64,000 bases of DNA from Anaerolineales bacterium (GTDB lineage Bacteria > Chloroflexota > Anaerolineae > Anaerolineales > Villigracilaceae). Positions 45,701 through 53,301 of this stretch are shown here, piece after piece (the stretch's first letter is position 1; every line of letters starts with the position of its first letter). The stretch is taken from positions 124,001 through 188,000 of the forward strand of contig JACKAW010000001.1 of the NCBI GenBank assembly GCA_020634885.1. The letters are read 5' to 3'. The notes beneath the pieces were generated by a model. It did not search any database and had not been told where the DNA came from. It was given only the letters and a program-made list of their open reading frames with translations. The translations under genes were made by a program, and so were the position numbers.

Positions 45701-46382
45701 TGAACCTTGGGGCATTGCAGTTGCGCCAGATGGTTTTGTTTATGTTGCTGATACTTGGAATCACCGTATTGAGAAATTCACCGCTGAAGGAAGATTCGTC
45801 AAAGCATGGGGAACCTTTGGGCAGGGCTCCGCGCCAGATGCATTTTACGGTCCGCGCGGATTGGCAGTAGACGAACAAGGGCGAGTATACGTTACCGATA
45901 CCGGAAACAAGCGCATCGTAGTGTTTGATGCGGACGGGAACTACATCACAGAGTTTGGTTCGGCAGGCTTTGAGCCGGGTCAATTCGATGAGCCGACTTC
46001 CGTCGCCATTGATAAGAACGGTACGGTCTATGTCACAGATGCTTGGAATCAACGCATTCAAACCTTTACCCGCTTTGAAACAGAAGGTGAACTGACCTTC
46101 ATCCCCGACAAACAGTGGGATGTCTTTGGCTGGTTTGGACAATCGCTGGAAAATAAACCTTTTATTGCGGTGGATGATGATCTGCATGTCTTCATCACCG
46201 ACCCCGAAAGTTACCGTGTGATCGAGTTTGACCCCAATGGAGAAATTGTGCGTGTTTGGGGTGATTACGGAAATACGCCATCTGGTTTCGCACTTGCTTC
46301 TGGAGTTGCAGTTGACCCAGAGGGTAATATTTGGGTAACGGATGGAAGTTTCAACCGAATTATGCGGTTCACTCTCCCATAA
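42774..46382 (+). CDS. Agl23-like membrane protein (glycosyltransferase-39-like) fused to NHL propeller
   Basis: 1202 residues from ATG 42774 (AAGGTG 6 nt upstream; a GTG three codons earlier is possible). The N-terminal part has about 12-13 membrane helices with the PMT-like opening SHDESLHTYFSWLLY and RHDPMMHGPLQFHL, typical of the Agl23/TIGR03663 group named for flippase-associated activity. A long loop and an exported domain follow. From about residue 920, five to six NHL repeats (for example GTVYVTDAWNQRIQTF) build a beta-propeller. Probably acts in protein or lipid glycosylation at the membrane, with the propeller outside. Confidence 0.87.
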   Translation: MNSKQNWLVRPIHPGLPAITNEVVIFIFVMIAAIITRFYDLEARVMSHDESLHTYFSWLLYLGQGYRHDPMMHGPLQFHLIALSYFLFGVSDLTARIPSVIFSLATIWMVWYWRNYIGKWGAIISGVLLVISPYMLYYGRYVRNESFAGFSGVLMLYAVLRHLEFGGKKYLYMLAFALMIHFTAKETAFIYAAQLLIYLAVYFIIQVSRTPWRGAFKDYRAFIISLCVTILFAGSAVGYGIISSSDKDTLSAMETAVPVDPNSAHLSTPEAASSSLTLILAVIAIAALLVTAYFLIRGYTWKRLRSNRAFELLFITGTIVLPQLSPFVVDLTNISMPTTAAELNALSGDFRSIIIIGASLLITFAAAITAGLIWNAEKWGKASLFFWVPFALLYTTIFTNSGGFVTGTIGSLGYWLVQHGVERGSQPPYYYLLIQIPVYEFLPALGLLLAIFVGLRRKVSLPPAWEEDMLDGSFDGNWTPEEEGASFESAVIAVDPEPDPIKASPSQEERETYTREMNFVNMFSLLAWWSVISIIAFTVAGERMPWLTYHMAWPMILITGWVLGYLIDTMNWEQVANNKSGATFAAIAIFLLSAGRVFFLLNSPMQPFMGSSLDELQATYQILLPAAVMLISAFGAIYLLREWTFRNFRRAFVLVAFTFLAILTMRASFRAAYITYDQAREFLVYAHGATGIKEVIAQVTEISERTTGGMDIALAYDASAPDTGVSWPFVWYLRDFKNQRSFDQPTRTLRESVVIIVDEKNFDKIEPAIGPGYYRMDYIRMWWPMQDYFGLVGDRDPDIPFDDNYACKGAVGFFKLFKSKDYSRFCEGFTDPAIRAGIFQIWLNRDYTLYAQAKGRSDLTLSTWQPADQMRLYVRKDVAAQIWNYGVAPSEDALIQDPTEGKYIVLNADRILDGAQASPALFNAPRSLAFSSDGTLYVADSRNHRILHLDPQGNVLHQWGTYADGVVTPIGDGTFNEPWGIAVAPDGFVYVADTWNHRIEKFTAEGRFVKAWGTFGQGSAPDAFYGPRGLAVDEQGRVYVTDTGNKRIVVFDADGNYITEFGSAGFEPGQFDEPTSVAIDKNGTVYVTDAWNQRIQTFTRFETEGELTFIPDKQWDVFGWFGQSLENKPFIAVDDDLHVFITDPESYRVIEFDPNGEIVRVWGDYGNTPSGFALASGVAVDPEGNIWVTDGSFNRIMRFTLP

Positions 46383-46384
46383 AT

Positions 46385-46422
46385 AAAAGAGCCTCAGCTT
46401 ACACAGGCTGAGGCTCTTTTTA
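46385..46422 (+). terminator. Terminator after the Agl23-NHL gene
   Basis: AAGAGCCTCAGC pairs with GCTGAGGCTCTT, followed by T5, starting 3 nt after the stop codon. Confidence 0.9.
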
Positions 46423-46456
46423 CTTAAGTTATTGTAACTGTCACGTAATTTATAGG

Positions 46457-46465
46457 TGGTATAAT
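46457..46465 (+). promoter_or_regulatory. Extended -10 promoter of sucCD
   Basis: TGGTATAAT is an extended -10 directly after the upstream terminator and about 40 nt before sucC. No strong -35 (CTGTCA at 46438-46443 is a weak candidate). Confidence 0.55.
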
Positions 46466-46506
46466 GCCGATGCTTTCGAGCCAAATACACTCTCCGAGGG
46501 AGAATA

Positions 46507-47640
46507 ATGAAACTCCACGAATACCAATCTAAAAATATTTTTTCAAAATACGGCATCCCCATCCCAAAGGGGCGGGTGACAACGACTGCGCAAGAAGCAA
46601 AACAAATTGCTGAAGAGCTTGGCGGGTTGGTTGTTATCAAGTCTCAAGTTTTGGTTGGCGGACGCGGTAAAGCCGGCGGCGTAAAGCTTGCCAAAGACCC
46701 GAATGAAGCGGAGCAACTTGCTACCCAGATCCTTGGCATGGAAATCAAAGGACTTCCTGTTCGCAAAGTGCTTGTAGATGAAGCCTCTGCCATTGACCAG
46801 GAAATCTACTTCGCCATCACTGATGATCGCGCCTCCAAAAAACCGATCATGATCGCCTCTGCCGCCGGTGGTGTGGATATTGAAGAAGTAGCCGCCAAGA
46901 CACCCGAAAAGATCGTCAAGGTGAATATTGATCCCTTGCTCGGTCTGCGCGAATATCAGGCACGTGATATTGCCGTTGCCATTGATCTCCCCCGCGACTA
47001 CTGGCGTGACTTTACCAAAATTGCGATGGGTCTTTGGGAGGTATATAAGAATACCGACGCCTCACTTGCCGAGATCAATCCGCTTGTTATTACCAAAGAC
47101 AAGAAACTCATCGCGCTCGATGGGAAAATGATGATCGACGACAACGCGCTCTTCCGACATCCCGACCTTGCTGAAATGCGGGATACCGACGAAGACGCCC
47201 CTGCCGAGATCGAAGCCCGAAAATACGGTCTTTCCTTCATCAAGTTGGACGGCAATATCGGCTGTATGGTCAATGGCGCTGGTCTGGCAATGACCAGCAT
47301 GGATGTGATCAAACTCTTTGGCGGTGACCCCGCCAACTTCCTTGATGTTGGCGGGGGCGCAGGCGCAGAAAAAGTCGCAGCCGCCATGCGCATCATCCTC
47401 ACCGACCCGAATGTGAAGGCAGTCCTCTTCAACATTTTCGGCGGAATCACCCGCTGTGACGAAGTTGCCAAAGGTATTCTCGTCGCGATGGATGAAGTCA
47501 AGCCAAAGGTCCCCATGGTTGTCCGCCTTGTTGGAACCAACGCAGAAGAAGGTCGCCGTTTGTTGGAAAATGCCAACATGATCACCGCTGAAACTCTCGC
47601 GGATGCAGCCAAGAAGGCTGTTGCTGCGGCAAAGGGATAA
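46507..47640 (+). CDS. sucC: Succinyl-CoA ligase (ADP-forming) beta subunit
   Basis: 377 residues, normal length. ATP-grasp N-terminus (MKLHEYQSKNIFSKYGIPIP; GGRGKAGGVKLAKD; EIYFAI) and C-terminal CoA-ligase domain (NGAGLAMTSMDVI; GGGAGAEKV; FGGITRCDEVAKGI). With SucD it interconverts succinyl-CoA and succinate with substrate-level phosphorylation in the TCA cycle. GGGAGAATA precedes ATG 46507; sucD follows after 3 bp. The pair is bounded by terminators on both sides. Confidence 0.97.
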   Translation: MKLHEYQSKNIFSKYGIPIPKGRVTTTAQEAKQIAEELGGLVVIKSQVLVGGRGKAGGVKLAKDPNEAEQLATQILGMEIKGLPVRKVLVDEASAIDQEIYFAITDDRASKKPIMIASAAGGVDIEEVAAKTPEKIVKVNIDPLLGLREYQARDIAVAIDLPRDYWRDFTKIAMGLWEVYKNTDASLAEINPLVITKDKKLIALDGKMMIDDNALFRHPDLAEMRDTDEDAPAEIEARKYGLSFIKLDGNIGCMVNGAGLAMTSMDVIKLFGGDPANFLDVGGGAGAEKVAAAMRIILTDPNVKAVLFNIFGGITRCDEVAKGILVAMDEVKPKVPMVVRLVGTNAEEGRRLLENANMITAETLADAAKKAVAAAKG

Positions 47641-47643
47641 GAA

Positions 47644-48507
47644 ATGAGCATTTTAGTAGATAAAAATACCCGCCTTCTCGTACAGGGCATCACCGGAAAC
47701 GAAGGCTTATTTCACACCACTCAGATGGTTGCCTACTCCAATATTGTTGTTGGCGGCGTGACCCCCGGCAAGGGCGGCGAATGGGTTTTGGACGGCAAAA
47801 TTCCTGTTTTTGACTCGGTTAAATCTGCCAAAGAAGCAACCGATGCAAATGCCACCATCATCTTCGTCCCCGCCCGTTTTGCACCCGATGCCATGTTCGA
47901 AGCCGCAGATGCCGGCATCCCCCTCATCATCTGCATTACCGAAGGCGTTGCCATTCACGATATGATGCGCGTGCGCAACTACCTCGACCAGAAAAAAGTC
48001 CGCCTCATTGGACCGAACTGCCCGGGTCTATTGACCCCTGGTGAGGCAAAAGTTGGCATCATCCCCGGCAATATTGCCATCCCCGGAAATATCGGCGTGG
48101 TTTCCCGCTCTGGCACACTGACCTATGAAGTGCTCTACGCCATGAAGAACCTTGGCATGGGCGCCTCCACCTGTGTTGGCATCGGCGGCGATCCAGTTAA
48201 CGGAACCAACTTCACTGACGTGTTGGAGATGTTCGAACACGACCCCAAAACTGAAAAGGTCATCATGATCGGCGAGATCGGCGGCAACGAAGAAGAAAAA
48301 GCCGCAGAATTCATCCGCACCAAAATGACCAAACCCGTCGCATCCTTCATCGCGGGTCAAACCGCCCCTCCCGGAAAACGCATGGGACACGCTGGCGCCA
48401 TCATCGAAGGCGGCGCAGGCACCGCAGCCGACAAGGTCAAAGCGCTCGAAGCTGCTGGCGTAAAAGTTGCCAAACACCCTGAAGAAATTCCGACCCTTTT
48501 ACAATAA
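47644..48507 (+). CDS. sucD: Succinyl-CoA ligase alpha subunit
   Basis: 287 residues. CoA-binding Rossmann domain (VQGITGNEG; GGVTPGKGG), then the ligase domain with SRSGTLTYEV and the phospho-histidine in RMGHAGAIIEGG. The GTAADK element follows, as in the family. Starts 3 bp after sucC, closed by a hairpin at 48507. Forms the alpha-beta unit of the enzyme. Confidence 0.97.
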   Translation: MSILVDKNTRLLVQGITGNEGLFHTTQMVAYSNIVVGGVTPGKGGEWVLDGKIPVFDSVKSAKEATDANATIIFVPARFAPDAMFEAADAGIPLIICITEGVAIHDMMRVRNYLDQKKVRLIGPNCPGLLTPGEAKVGIIPGNIAIPGNIGVVSRSGTLTYEVLYAMKNLGMGASTCVGIGGDPVNGTNFTDVLEMFEHDPKTEKVIMIGEIGGNEEEKAAEFIRTKMTKPVASFIAGQTAPPGKRMGHAGAIIEGGAGTAADKVKALEAAGVKVAKHPEEIPTLLQ

Positions 48508-48542
48508 AAAAAACAGGCAAGGGAAACCTTGCCTGTTTTTTT
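48507..48542 (+). terminator. Terminator of sucCD
   Basis: AACAGGCAAGG pairs with CCTTGCCTGTT around GAAA, followed by T-run, directly at the sucD stop. Confidence 0.92.
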
Positions 48543-48570
48543 GCACTTTCATTTTCTATCAGAAATACAA

Positions 48571-48596
48571 AGAGCCGCTCTGTACAGGGCGGCTCT
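48571..48596 (-). terminator. Terminator of acpP
   Basis: Minus-strand hairpin, AGAGCCGC pairing with GCGGCTCT, followed by TTTGTATTT, 23 nt past the acpP stop. Confidence 0.75.
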
Positions 48597-48618
48597 ACGG
48601 TTATAATCCCAAAATCAA

Positions 48619-48855
48619 TTACTTGCGGTTTGCGTCAATGTACTTGACAGCTTCGCCCACAGTTGTGATCTTCTGGGCATCTTCATCAGAGATCTCGGCG
48701 CCGAACTTATCTTCAAAAGCCATGATCAACTCAACAAGGTCGAGTGAATCAGCTTCAAGGTCTTCACGGAAGCTCGCTTCCATGGTGATCTTCTCTTCAT
48801 CCGCACCAAGCAAATCCTTGATGATCACTTTCAATTCACTATATGTATCAGACAT
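48619..48855 (-). CDS. acpP: Acyl carrier protein
   Basis: 78 residues from ATG 48855 (GGAGG lies 5 nt upstream; the TTG four codons earlier overlaps that ribosome site and is rejected). Phosphopantetheine attaches to Ser in EADSLDLVELIMAFED, followed by the acidic helix EDKFGAEISDEDA. Carries acyl chains in type II fatty acid synthesis. A strong promoter and its own terminator mark a single-gene unit; the usual fab neighbours are absent. Confidence 0.96.
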   Translation of the reverse strand: MSDTYSELKVIIKDLLGADEEKITMEASFREDLEADSLDLVELIMAFEDKFGAEISDEDAQKITTVGEAVKYIDANRK

Positions 48856-48882
48856 AACATCCTCCAATTGGAATTTTTCTAA

Positions 48883-48910
48883 ATTGTAATCGTCTGGCTT
48901 GCACTGTCAA
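48883..48910 (-). promoter_or_regulatory. Promoter of acpP
   Basis: Minus-strand TTGACA (48905-48910), 16-bp spacer, TACAAT (48883-48888), about 20 nt before the GGAGG site of acpP. Confidence 0.82.
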
Positions 48911-48941
48911 GCCATTACATCACTCACAGGAACACCCCCTC

Positions 48942-49970
48942 ATGACAAAAGTTGCGCCCATAGACCAGCGAAAAGCCGACCATATTAAAATAAACTTAGA
49001 GCAGGATGTACGGTCAACACTGACCACTGGATTTGAAAAATACCACTTCACCCACGAAGCCCTGCCAGAACTGGACTTAAACCGCCTCAACACAAGCCTC
49101 AGCCTGTTCGGCAAAACCCTAGCCTCCCCCATTCTGATAAGTTCCATGACCGGCGGGACGAGTGAAGCCGAAACCATCAACCTGCGCCTCGCCGAAGCCG
49201 CCCAGGAATGCGGAGTTGCCATGGGGGTGGGAAGTCAACGCGCCGCCATTGAACATCCCGATCAGGCAAAGACCTTTCAAGTCCGTCGCACCGCACCGGA
49301 TATTCTCCTGTTTGCCAACCTCGGCGCGGTCCAATTCAACTACGGCTACGGCGTGGACGAATGCCGCAAAGCCGTGGAAATGATCGAAGCCGACGCGCTT
49401 TATCTGCACATCAACCCATTGCAGGAAGCCGTGCAAGATGCCGGTGATACAGACTGGGTTGGCATCACCAAAAAGATCGCAGAAGTTTGCAAGAAACTTG
49501 AAGTACCCGTCATTGCAAAAGAAGTCGGCTGGGGATTTTCTGAAAAGACTGCAAAAGTATTAGCCGAGTGCGGCGTGGCAGCCATCGACGTGGCAGGTGC
49601 AGGCGGCACGAGTTGGTCACAAGTAGAAATGTACCGCGCCCCCGATGAGTTCACCCGTCAGCTTGCCGCAACATTTGTCGGCTGGGGCATCTCCACCTCA
49701 GAATCAATTTTGAACGTCAAAAAAGCCGCTCCCAATATGACCATCTTCGCCAGCGGCGGCATCAAAGATGGGCTCGACATCGCCAAAAGCATTGCACTCG
49801 GCGCCGCGCTTGGCGGCATGGCAGGACAGTTCCTCAAAGCCGCAGCAGTTTCCACAGAAAAAGCTGTTGAAATGATGAAACTGACCAAACGACAGATTGA
49901 AGTATCCATGTTTATGACCGGTTCAGCTTCTCTGGGTGATCTTGCAAAAAATATAAAGTTTAAAAGTTAG
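48942..49970 (+). CDS. fni: Type II isopentenyl-diphosphate delta-isomerase
   Basis: 342 residues, FMN-dependent TIM barrel. Signature pieces: RKADHIKINL, SPILISSMTGGT, GVGSQRAAIEHP, LHINPLQEAVQDAGDTDW (Gln and acidic metal site), VIAKEVGWGFS, DVAGAGGTSWSQVE and FASGGIKDGLDIAKSIALGA. Interconverts isopentenyl and dimethylallyl diphosphate. The non-homologous type I enzyme is absent here. It supplies the primer for the prenyl synthase at 28983. AGGAA precedes the ATG by 11 nt. Divergent from acpP. Confidence 0.96.
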   Translation: MTKVAPIDQRKADHIKINLEQDVRSTLTTGFEKYHFTHEALPELDLNRLNTSLSLFGKTLASPILISSMTGGTSEAETINLRLAEAAQECGVAMGVGSQRAAIEHPDQAKTFQVRRTAPDILLFANLGAVQFNYGYGVDECRKAVEMIEADALYLHINPLQEAVQDAGDTDWVGITKKIAEVCKKLEVPVIAKEVGWGFSEKTAKVLAECGVAAIDVAGAGGTSWSQVEMYRAPDEFTRQLAATFVGWGISTSESILNVKKAAPNMTIFASGGIKDGLDIAKSIALGAALGGMAGQFLKAAAVSTEKAVEMMKLTKRQIEVSMFMTGSASLGDLAKNIKFKS

Positions 49971-50111
49971 GGTGGATATTAAACTAATAAAATTTGTGTT
50001 CGCCTTATGTCAACAACGATGTGTAGTACCTGTTAATAATAATTTATTTTTGCCAGGGCTTGAAACGCTGCCTATTTCGACGCATCCTTGGACAAAATAA
50101 CGAGGTGTGAC

Positions 50112-50363
50112 TTGAAAAGAAAAACAAAGCATAAATCCCAAAATGTAATGAGATTTTTCTTGCTCCCAATCGCAACATCGTTGTATGTGTATGGAATAAT
50201 ATCAATTACAGCAATATCTGCAATCTTGGTTGTTTTATTGTTCCAAAGAAATTTATCTATTTTTGATAATGCAACTTGGGATAAAACAATCTTTATTGTT
50301 GTTGGGGCTTTAATATTTTTTCCTGCGAGAAAATTTAGAAATAAAATGTTGAGTAATCAATAA
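50112..50363 (+). CDS. Small membrane protein, unknown
   Basis: 83 residues from TTG 50112 (GAGGTG 4 nt upstream); TTG 50088 or ATG 50148 are alternatives. A basic N-terminus is followed by two hydrophobic segments (SLYVYGIISITAISAILVVLLF and TIFIVVGALIFF) and a basic C-terminus. Codon use is more AT-rich than its neighbours. It could be a recent or weakly expressed gene; no family recognised. Confidence 0.5.
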   Translation: MKRKTKHKSQNVMRFFLLPIATSLYVYGIISITAISAILVVLLFQRNLSIFDNATWDKTIFIVVGALIFFPARKFRNKMLSNQ

Positions 50364-50460
50364 CCTTCCATAAATTTAATCTTTTTAGTTTTATCTGGTC
50401 GGTTATTAACCAATACAAATAGGGAGGTTTCATCACAATTTCCTATCACATCCCTTGCGG

Positions 50461-50466
50461 TAAAAT
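50461..50466 (+). promoter_or_regulatory. -10 box giving a leaderless mRNA
   Basis: TAAAAT ends 6 nt before ATG 50473, the same spacing as at the recombinase and radical SAM genes. No ribosome site is present. Confidence 0.5.
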
Positions 50467-50472
50467 AAACGC

Positions 50473-50733
50473 ATGGAAGAAGAACCCTTTGAACTTCGCG
50501 TCGGAATGTTTTTCTATGTTTTGGGCGGCATCGCTCTTATGCTTTTTGCCATTTCAGACCTTGCCAATCAGGTGGATTTTGATTTCTTCTTTGTTTCATT
50601 GATCTTATTCATCATTGGCTATTACTTCCGCCGTGGAATTGCCCCCCCGCCAAAAGTCGAACGATTTATTGGACTTAAGAACATGATCAAAAAAATGCGC
50701 GAGGGCAGAAAACCCAAAGATAAAAAAGGATAG
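50473..50733 (+). CDS. Small two-helix membrane protein
   Basis: 86 residues. Two hydrophobic segments (MFFYVLGGIALMLFAISDL and FFFVSLILFIIGYYFRRG) are followed by a basic, Pro/Lys-rich cytoplasmic tail. It lies 12 bp before the CoA-transferase alpha gene, so it may be cotranscribed with it, but it has no recognisable function. No Shine-Dalgarno; predicted leaderless. Confidence 0.72.
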   Translation: MEEEPFELRVGMFFYVLGGIALMLFAISDLANQVDFDFFFVSLILFIIGYYFRRGIAPPPKVERFIGLKNMIKKMREGRKPKDKKG

Positions 50734-50745
50734 AAAAATCCCTAT

Positions 50746-51648
50746 ATGTCCAAACTAACTACTCTCAAAAAAGCAGTAAGCGAATTTGTAACCGATGGCG
50801 ATATCGTCTACGCCGCCGGCTTCACCCACCTCATCCCATTTGCAGCCGGGCATGAGATCATCCGTCAAGGCAAGAAAAACCTCATACTTGCCCGCGCCAC
50901 CCCAGACCTGATCTACGACCAAATGGTTGCCGCAGGCTGTGCCAAAAAGGTCATCTTCTCATACATGGGAAACCCTGGTGTTGGCTCTTTGCGCATTGTG
51001 CGCAGCGCCATTGAACGCGGAGAATTGGAATGGGAAGAGTATTCCCACTTTGGCATGATCACCCGTCTACAAGCGGGCGCATCTGGTTTGCCGTTTTTAC
51101 CCATGAACCAAACCGGCGGCGAAGACCTTGAAAAAGTAAACCCTAACATCAAACGCATTCCCGATCCCTATGGCGGCAAAGATGTTATCGTCGTCCCCGC
51201 GCTCAACCCCGATGTTGCCATTGTCCACGTACAACGAGCAGATAAGAATGGCAACGCCCATCTCTGGGGCATCATTGGAGAGCAGAAAGAAGCCGCTTTT
51301 GCCGCGAAAAAAGTCATTCTCACCGCCGAAGAAATTGTGGACGAATCCGTCATCCGCTCTGACCCGAACCGCACCATGATCCCCGGCATCGTTGTCAGCG
51401 CCGTGTGTCACGTCCCCTTCGCAAGTCATCCATCCTATTCTCAAGGTTATTACGACCGCGATAATGAGTTCTATCTCGCGTGGGATAAGATCAGCGAATC
51501 AAAAGAACTTACCCAACAATATCTCGATGAATGGGTGTACAGTGTCAAAGACCGCAACGCCTATTGGAAAAAACTTGGCGAGAAGACCCACAAACGACTA
51601 AAAGTTAAAGCGCAGTATAGCGAAAAGATCAACTACGGCAAATATTAG
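50746..51648 (+). CDS. Class I CoA-transferase subunit A (glutaconate/IpdA-like)
   Basis: 300 residues. N-terminal part with DGDIVYAAGFTHLIPFAAGHE, a glycine loop FSYMGNPGVGS, the box EEYSHFGMITRLQAGASGLPFLPM shared with GctA/IpdA, and VVPALNPDVAIVHVQRADKNGN. The family transfers CoA between organic acids or, in IpdAB, opens a ring in steroid catabolism; substrate is unknown. The B subunit is encoded at 52501, separated by an alpha/beta hydrolase gene; spacings of 3 and 18 bp indicate one operon. Confidence 0.88.
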   Translation: MSKLTTLKKAVSEFVTDGDIVYAAGFTHLIPFAAGHEIIRQGKKNLILARATPDLIYDQMVAAGCAKKVIFSYMGNPGVGSLRIVRSAIERGELEWEEYSHFGMITRLQAGASGLPFLPMNQTGGEDLEKVNPNIKRIPDPYGGKDVIVVPALNPDVAIVHVQRADKNGNAHLWGIIGEQKEAAFAAKKVILTAEEIVDESVIRSDPNRTMIPGIVVSAVCHVPFASHPSYSQGYYDRDNEFYLAWDKISESKELTQQYLDEWVYSVKDRNAYWKKLGEKTHKRLKVKAQYSEKINYGKY

Positions 51649-51651
51649 CAA

Positions 51652-52482
51652 ATGAAATCTTTTGATCTTGGCGGCAATGGCACACCGCTTCACTTCCTCC
51701 ACGCCAACGGCTACCCGCCCGAATGTTATCAACCGCTGTTTGAACATTTACAAACTCAATATCATGTCTTTGGCATGAAACTGCGCCCGCTTTGGGATGA
51801 CACCAAGCCGGAAGAGATAAAAGACTGGCACCCATTATCGGATGACTTGCTGCGCTTCTTATCTGACCGAGAGACTGCTCCTGTTATTGGAATTGGTCAT
51901 TCCATTGGGGCAGTTGTCACCTTGCGAGCCGCCCTGCGCAACCCGGGTAAATTCCGCGCATTGGTATTGATAGACCCCGTCCTCTTCGTGCCGAGCTTTA
52001 TGATCAACTGGCACATCATCCGCGTTTTGGGGCTGGGCGAACGATTGCACCCCCTAATTCAAGGCGCAAAAAAGAGACGCCGCACCTTTAACGACCTTGA
52101 AACTATTTTTCGCGGGTATCGGTCGCGAAAAGTTTTTCAGTATATGAACGATGAAAATTTAAAAATTTACATTGCAGGAATTACGAAAGAAAAAACAGAC
52201 GGCGGCTACGAGCTTGTTTATTCTCCCGAATGGGAAGCACAGATATACAGAACCGGTATGCACGATTTCGATATCATGCGTGATCTGCCAAAACTTGAGG
52301 TGCCCACCCTTATTATTTGCGGAGCAGAGACCGACACCTTTTTGGAAAGCATGGCACGATTGGTAAAGAAGAAAAACTCAAAGATACAAATCCATACTCT
52401 GGAAAGATCAACCCACCTCCTGCCCTTGGAATATCCGCAGGAAATAGCAACAATCACAAAATCATTTCTTGCAAACCATTAG
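51652..52482 (+). CDS. Alpha/beta-fold hydrolase
   Basis: 276 residues. Oxyanion loop LHFLHANGYPPECY, nucleophile Ser in GIGHSIGAV, acid Asp in GAETDTFLES and catalytic His in RSTHLLPLEYP: a complete triad. No signal peptide. The gene stands between the two CoA-transferase subunit genes, so its substrate may be an ester, lactone or thioester of the same pathway (inference). Confidence 0.9.
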   Translation: MKSFDLGGNGTPLHFLHANGYPPECYQPLFEHLQTQYHVFGMKLRPLWDDTKPEEIKDWHPLSDDLLRFLSDRETAPVIGIGHSIGAVVTLRAALRNPGKFRALVLIDPVLFVPSFMINWHIIRVLGLGERLHPLIQGAKKRRRTFNDLETIFRGYRSRKVFQYMNDENLKIYIAGITKEKTDGGYELVYSPEWEAQIYRTGMHDFDIMRDLPKLEVPTLIICGAETDTFLESMARLVKKKNSKIQIHTLERSTHLLPLEYPQEIATITKSFLANH

Positions 52483-52500
52483 AGTTTGCGAAAGGAAATT

Positions 52501-53277
52501 ATGCCTGAACTTAAGTATTCTTCTGCTGAATTGATGATCATCAACGCCTCCCGCTTGTTGCGCGATGGCGATGTCGTCTTCGTTGGTGTTGGTCAGCCTA
52601 ACCTTGCTTGTAACCTTGCCAAGCGCACACATGCGCCCAACCTTGTGATGATCTACGAAGCCGGGGTCATTGGCGCGGAGCCTGCCCGCCTGCCTCTCTC
52701 CATCGGCGACCCGACTTTGGTCAGCGGCGCGCTTTCGGTGGTGAGTATGTACGATATTTTTGCCAACTACCTCCAGCGTGGCAACGTGGACGTAGGTTTT
52801 ATGGGCGGTGCACAGATCGATAAATATGGCAATATCAACGCCACTGTCATAGGCGGGTACGATACACCAAAGGTCCGCTTGCCTGGCTCGGGCGGTTCAC
52901 AGGAAATTGCCGCGTGGGCAAATCGCTGCTACATCATGACCCCGCATCAGAAACGCCGCTTCCCAGAAAAAGTGGAATTTATGACCTCGGCGGGTTTCAT
53001 TGAAGGCAAGGGAGCGCGTGAAGCGCGTGGATTACGCGGGGGTGGCATGTTGGCAGTTGTCACGGATATTGGCGTACTTGAACCAGATGATTCAGGGGAG
53101 ATGATGCTCACGGCACTGCACACAGGCAGAACGGCGGAAGAAGCGAAAGCCAACACCGGGTGGAATCTCAAGATCGCAGAACACGTCAAAACGACAGAAC
53201 AAGTCACAAAGAAAGAGTTGAAAATCCTTCGAGAGGAACTTGACCCAACAGGCATTTATCTAAAAGGCGCTGCCTAG
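52501..53277 (+). CDS. Class I CoA-transferase subunit B
   Basis: 258 residues from ATG 52501, with AAAGGAAATT upstream (TTG 52486 is less likely). The active-site region YEAGVIGAEPARLPLSIGDP keeps the Glu expected for the covalent CoA ester in glutaconate-type transferases. NVDVGFMGGAQIDKYGNINATVIG and LPGSGGSQEIAAWANR are family hallmarks. Forms the heteromer with the 50746 product. The retained Glu favours true CoA transfer over the IpdAB-like hydrolase activity. Confidence 0.9.
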   Translation: MPELKYSSAELMIINASRLLRDGDVVFVGVGQPNLACNLAKRTHAPNLVMIYEAGVIGAEPARLPLSIGDPTLVSGALSVVSMYDIFANYLQRGNVDVGFMGGAQIDKYGNINATVIGGYDTPKVRLPGSGGSQEIAAWANRCYIMTPHQKRRFPEKVEFMTSAGFIEGKGAREARGLRGGGMLAVVTDIGVLEPDDSGEMMLTALHTGRTAEEAKANTGWNLKIAEHVKTTEQVTKKELKILREELDPTGIYLKGAA

Positions 53278-53301
53278 CGCCGCTTTATAAAGGAGAACAA
53301 A

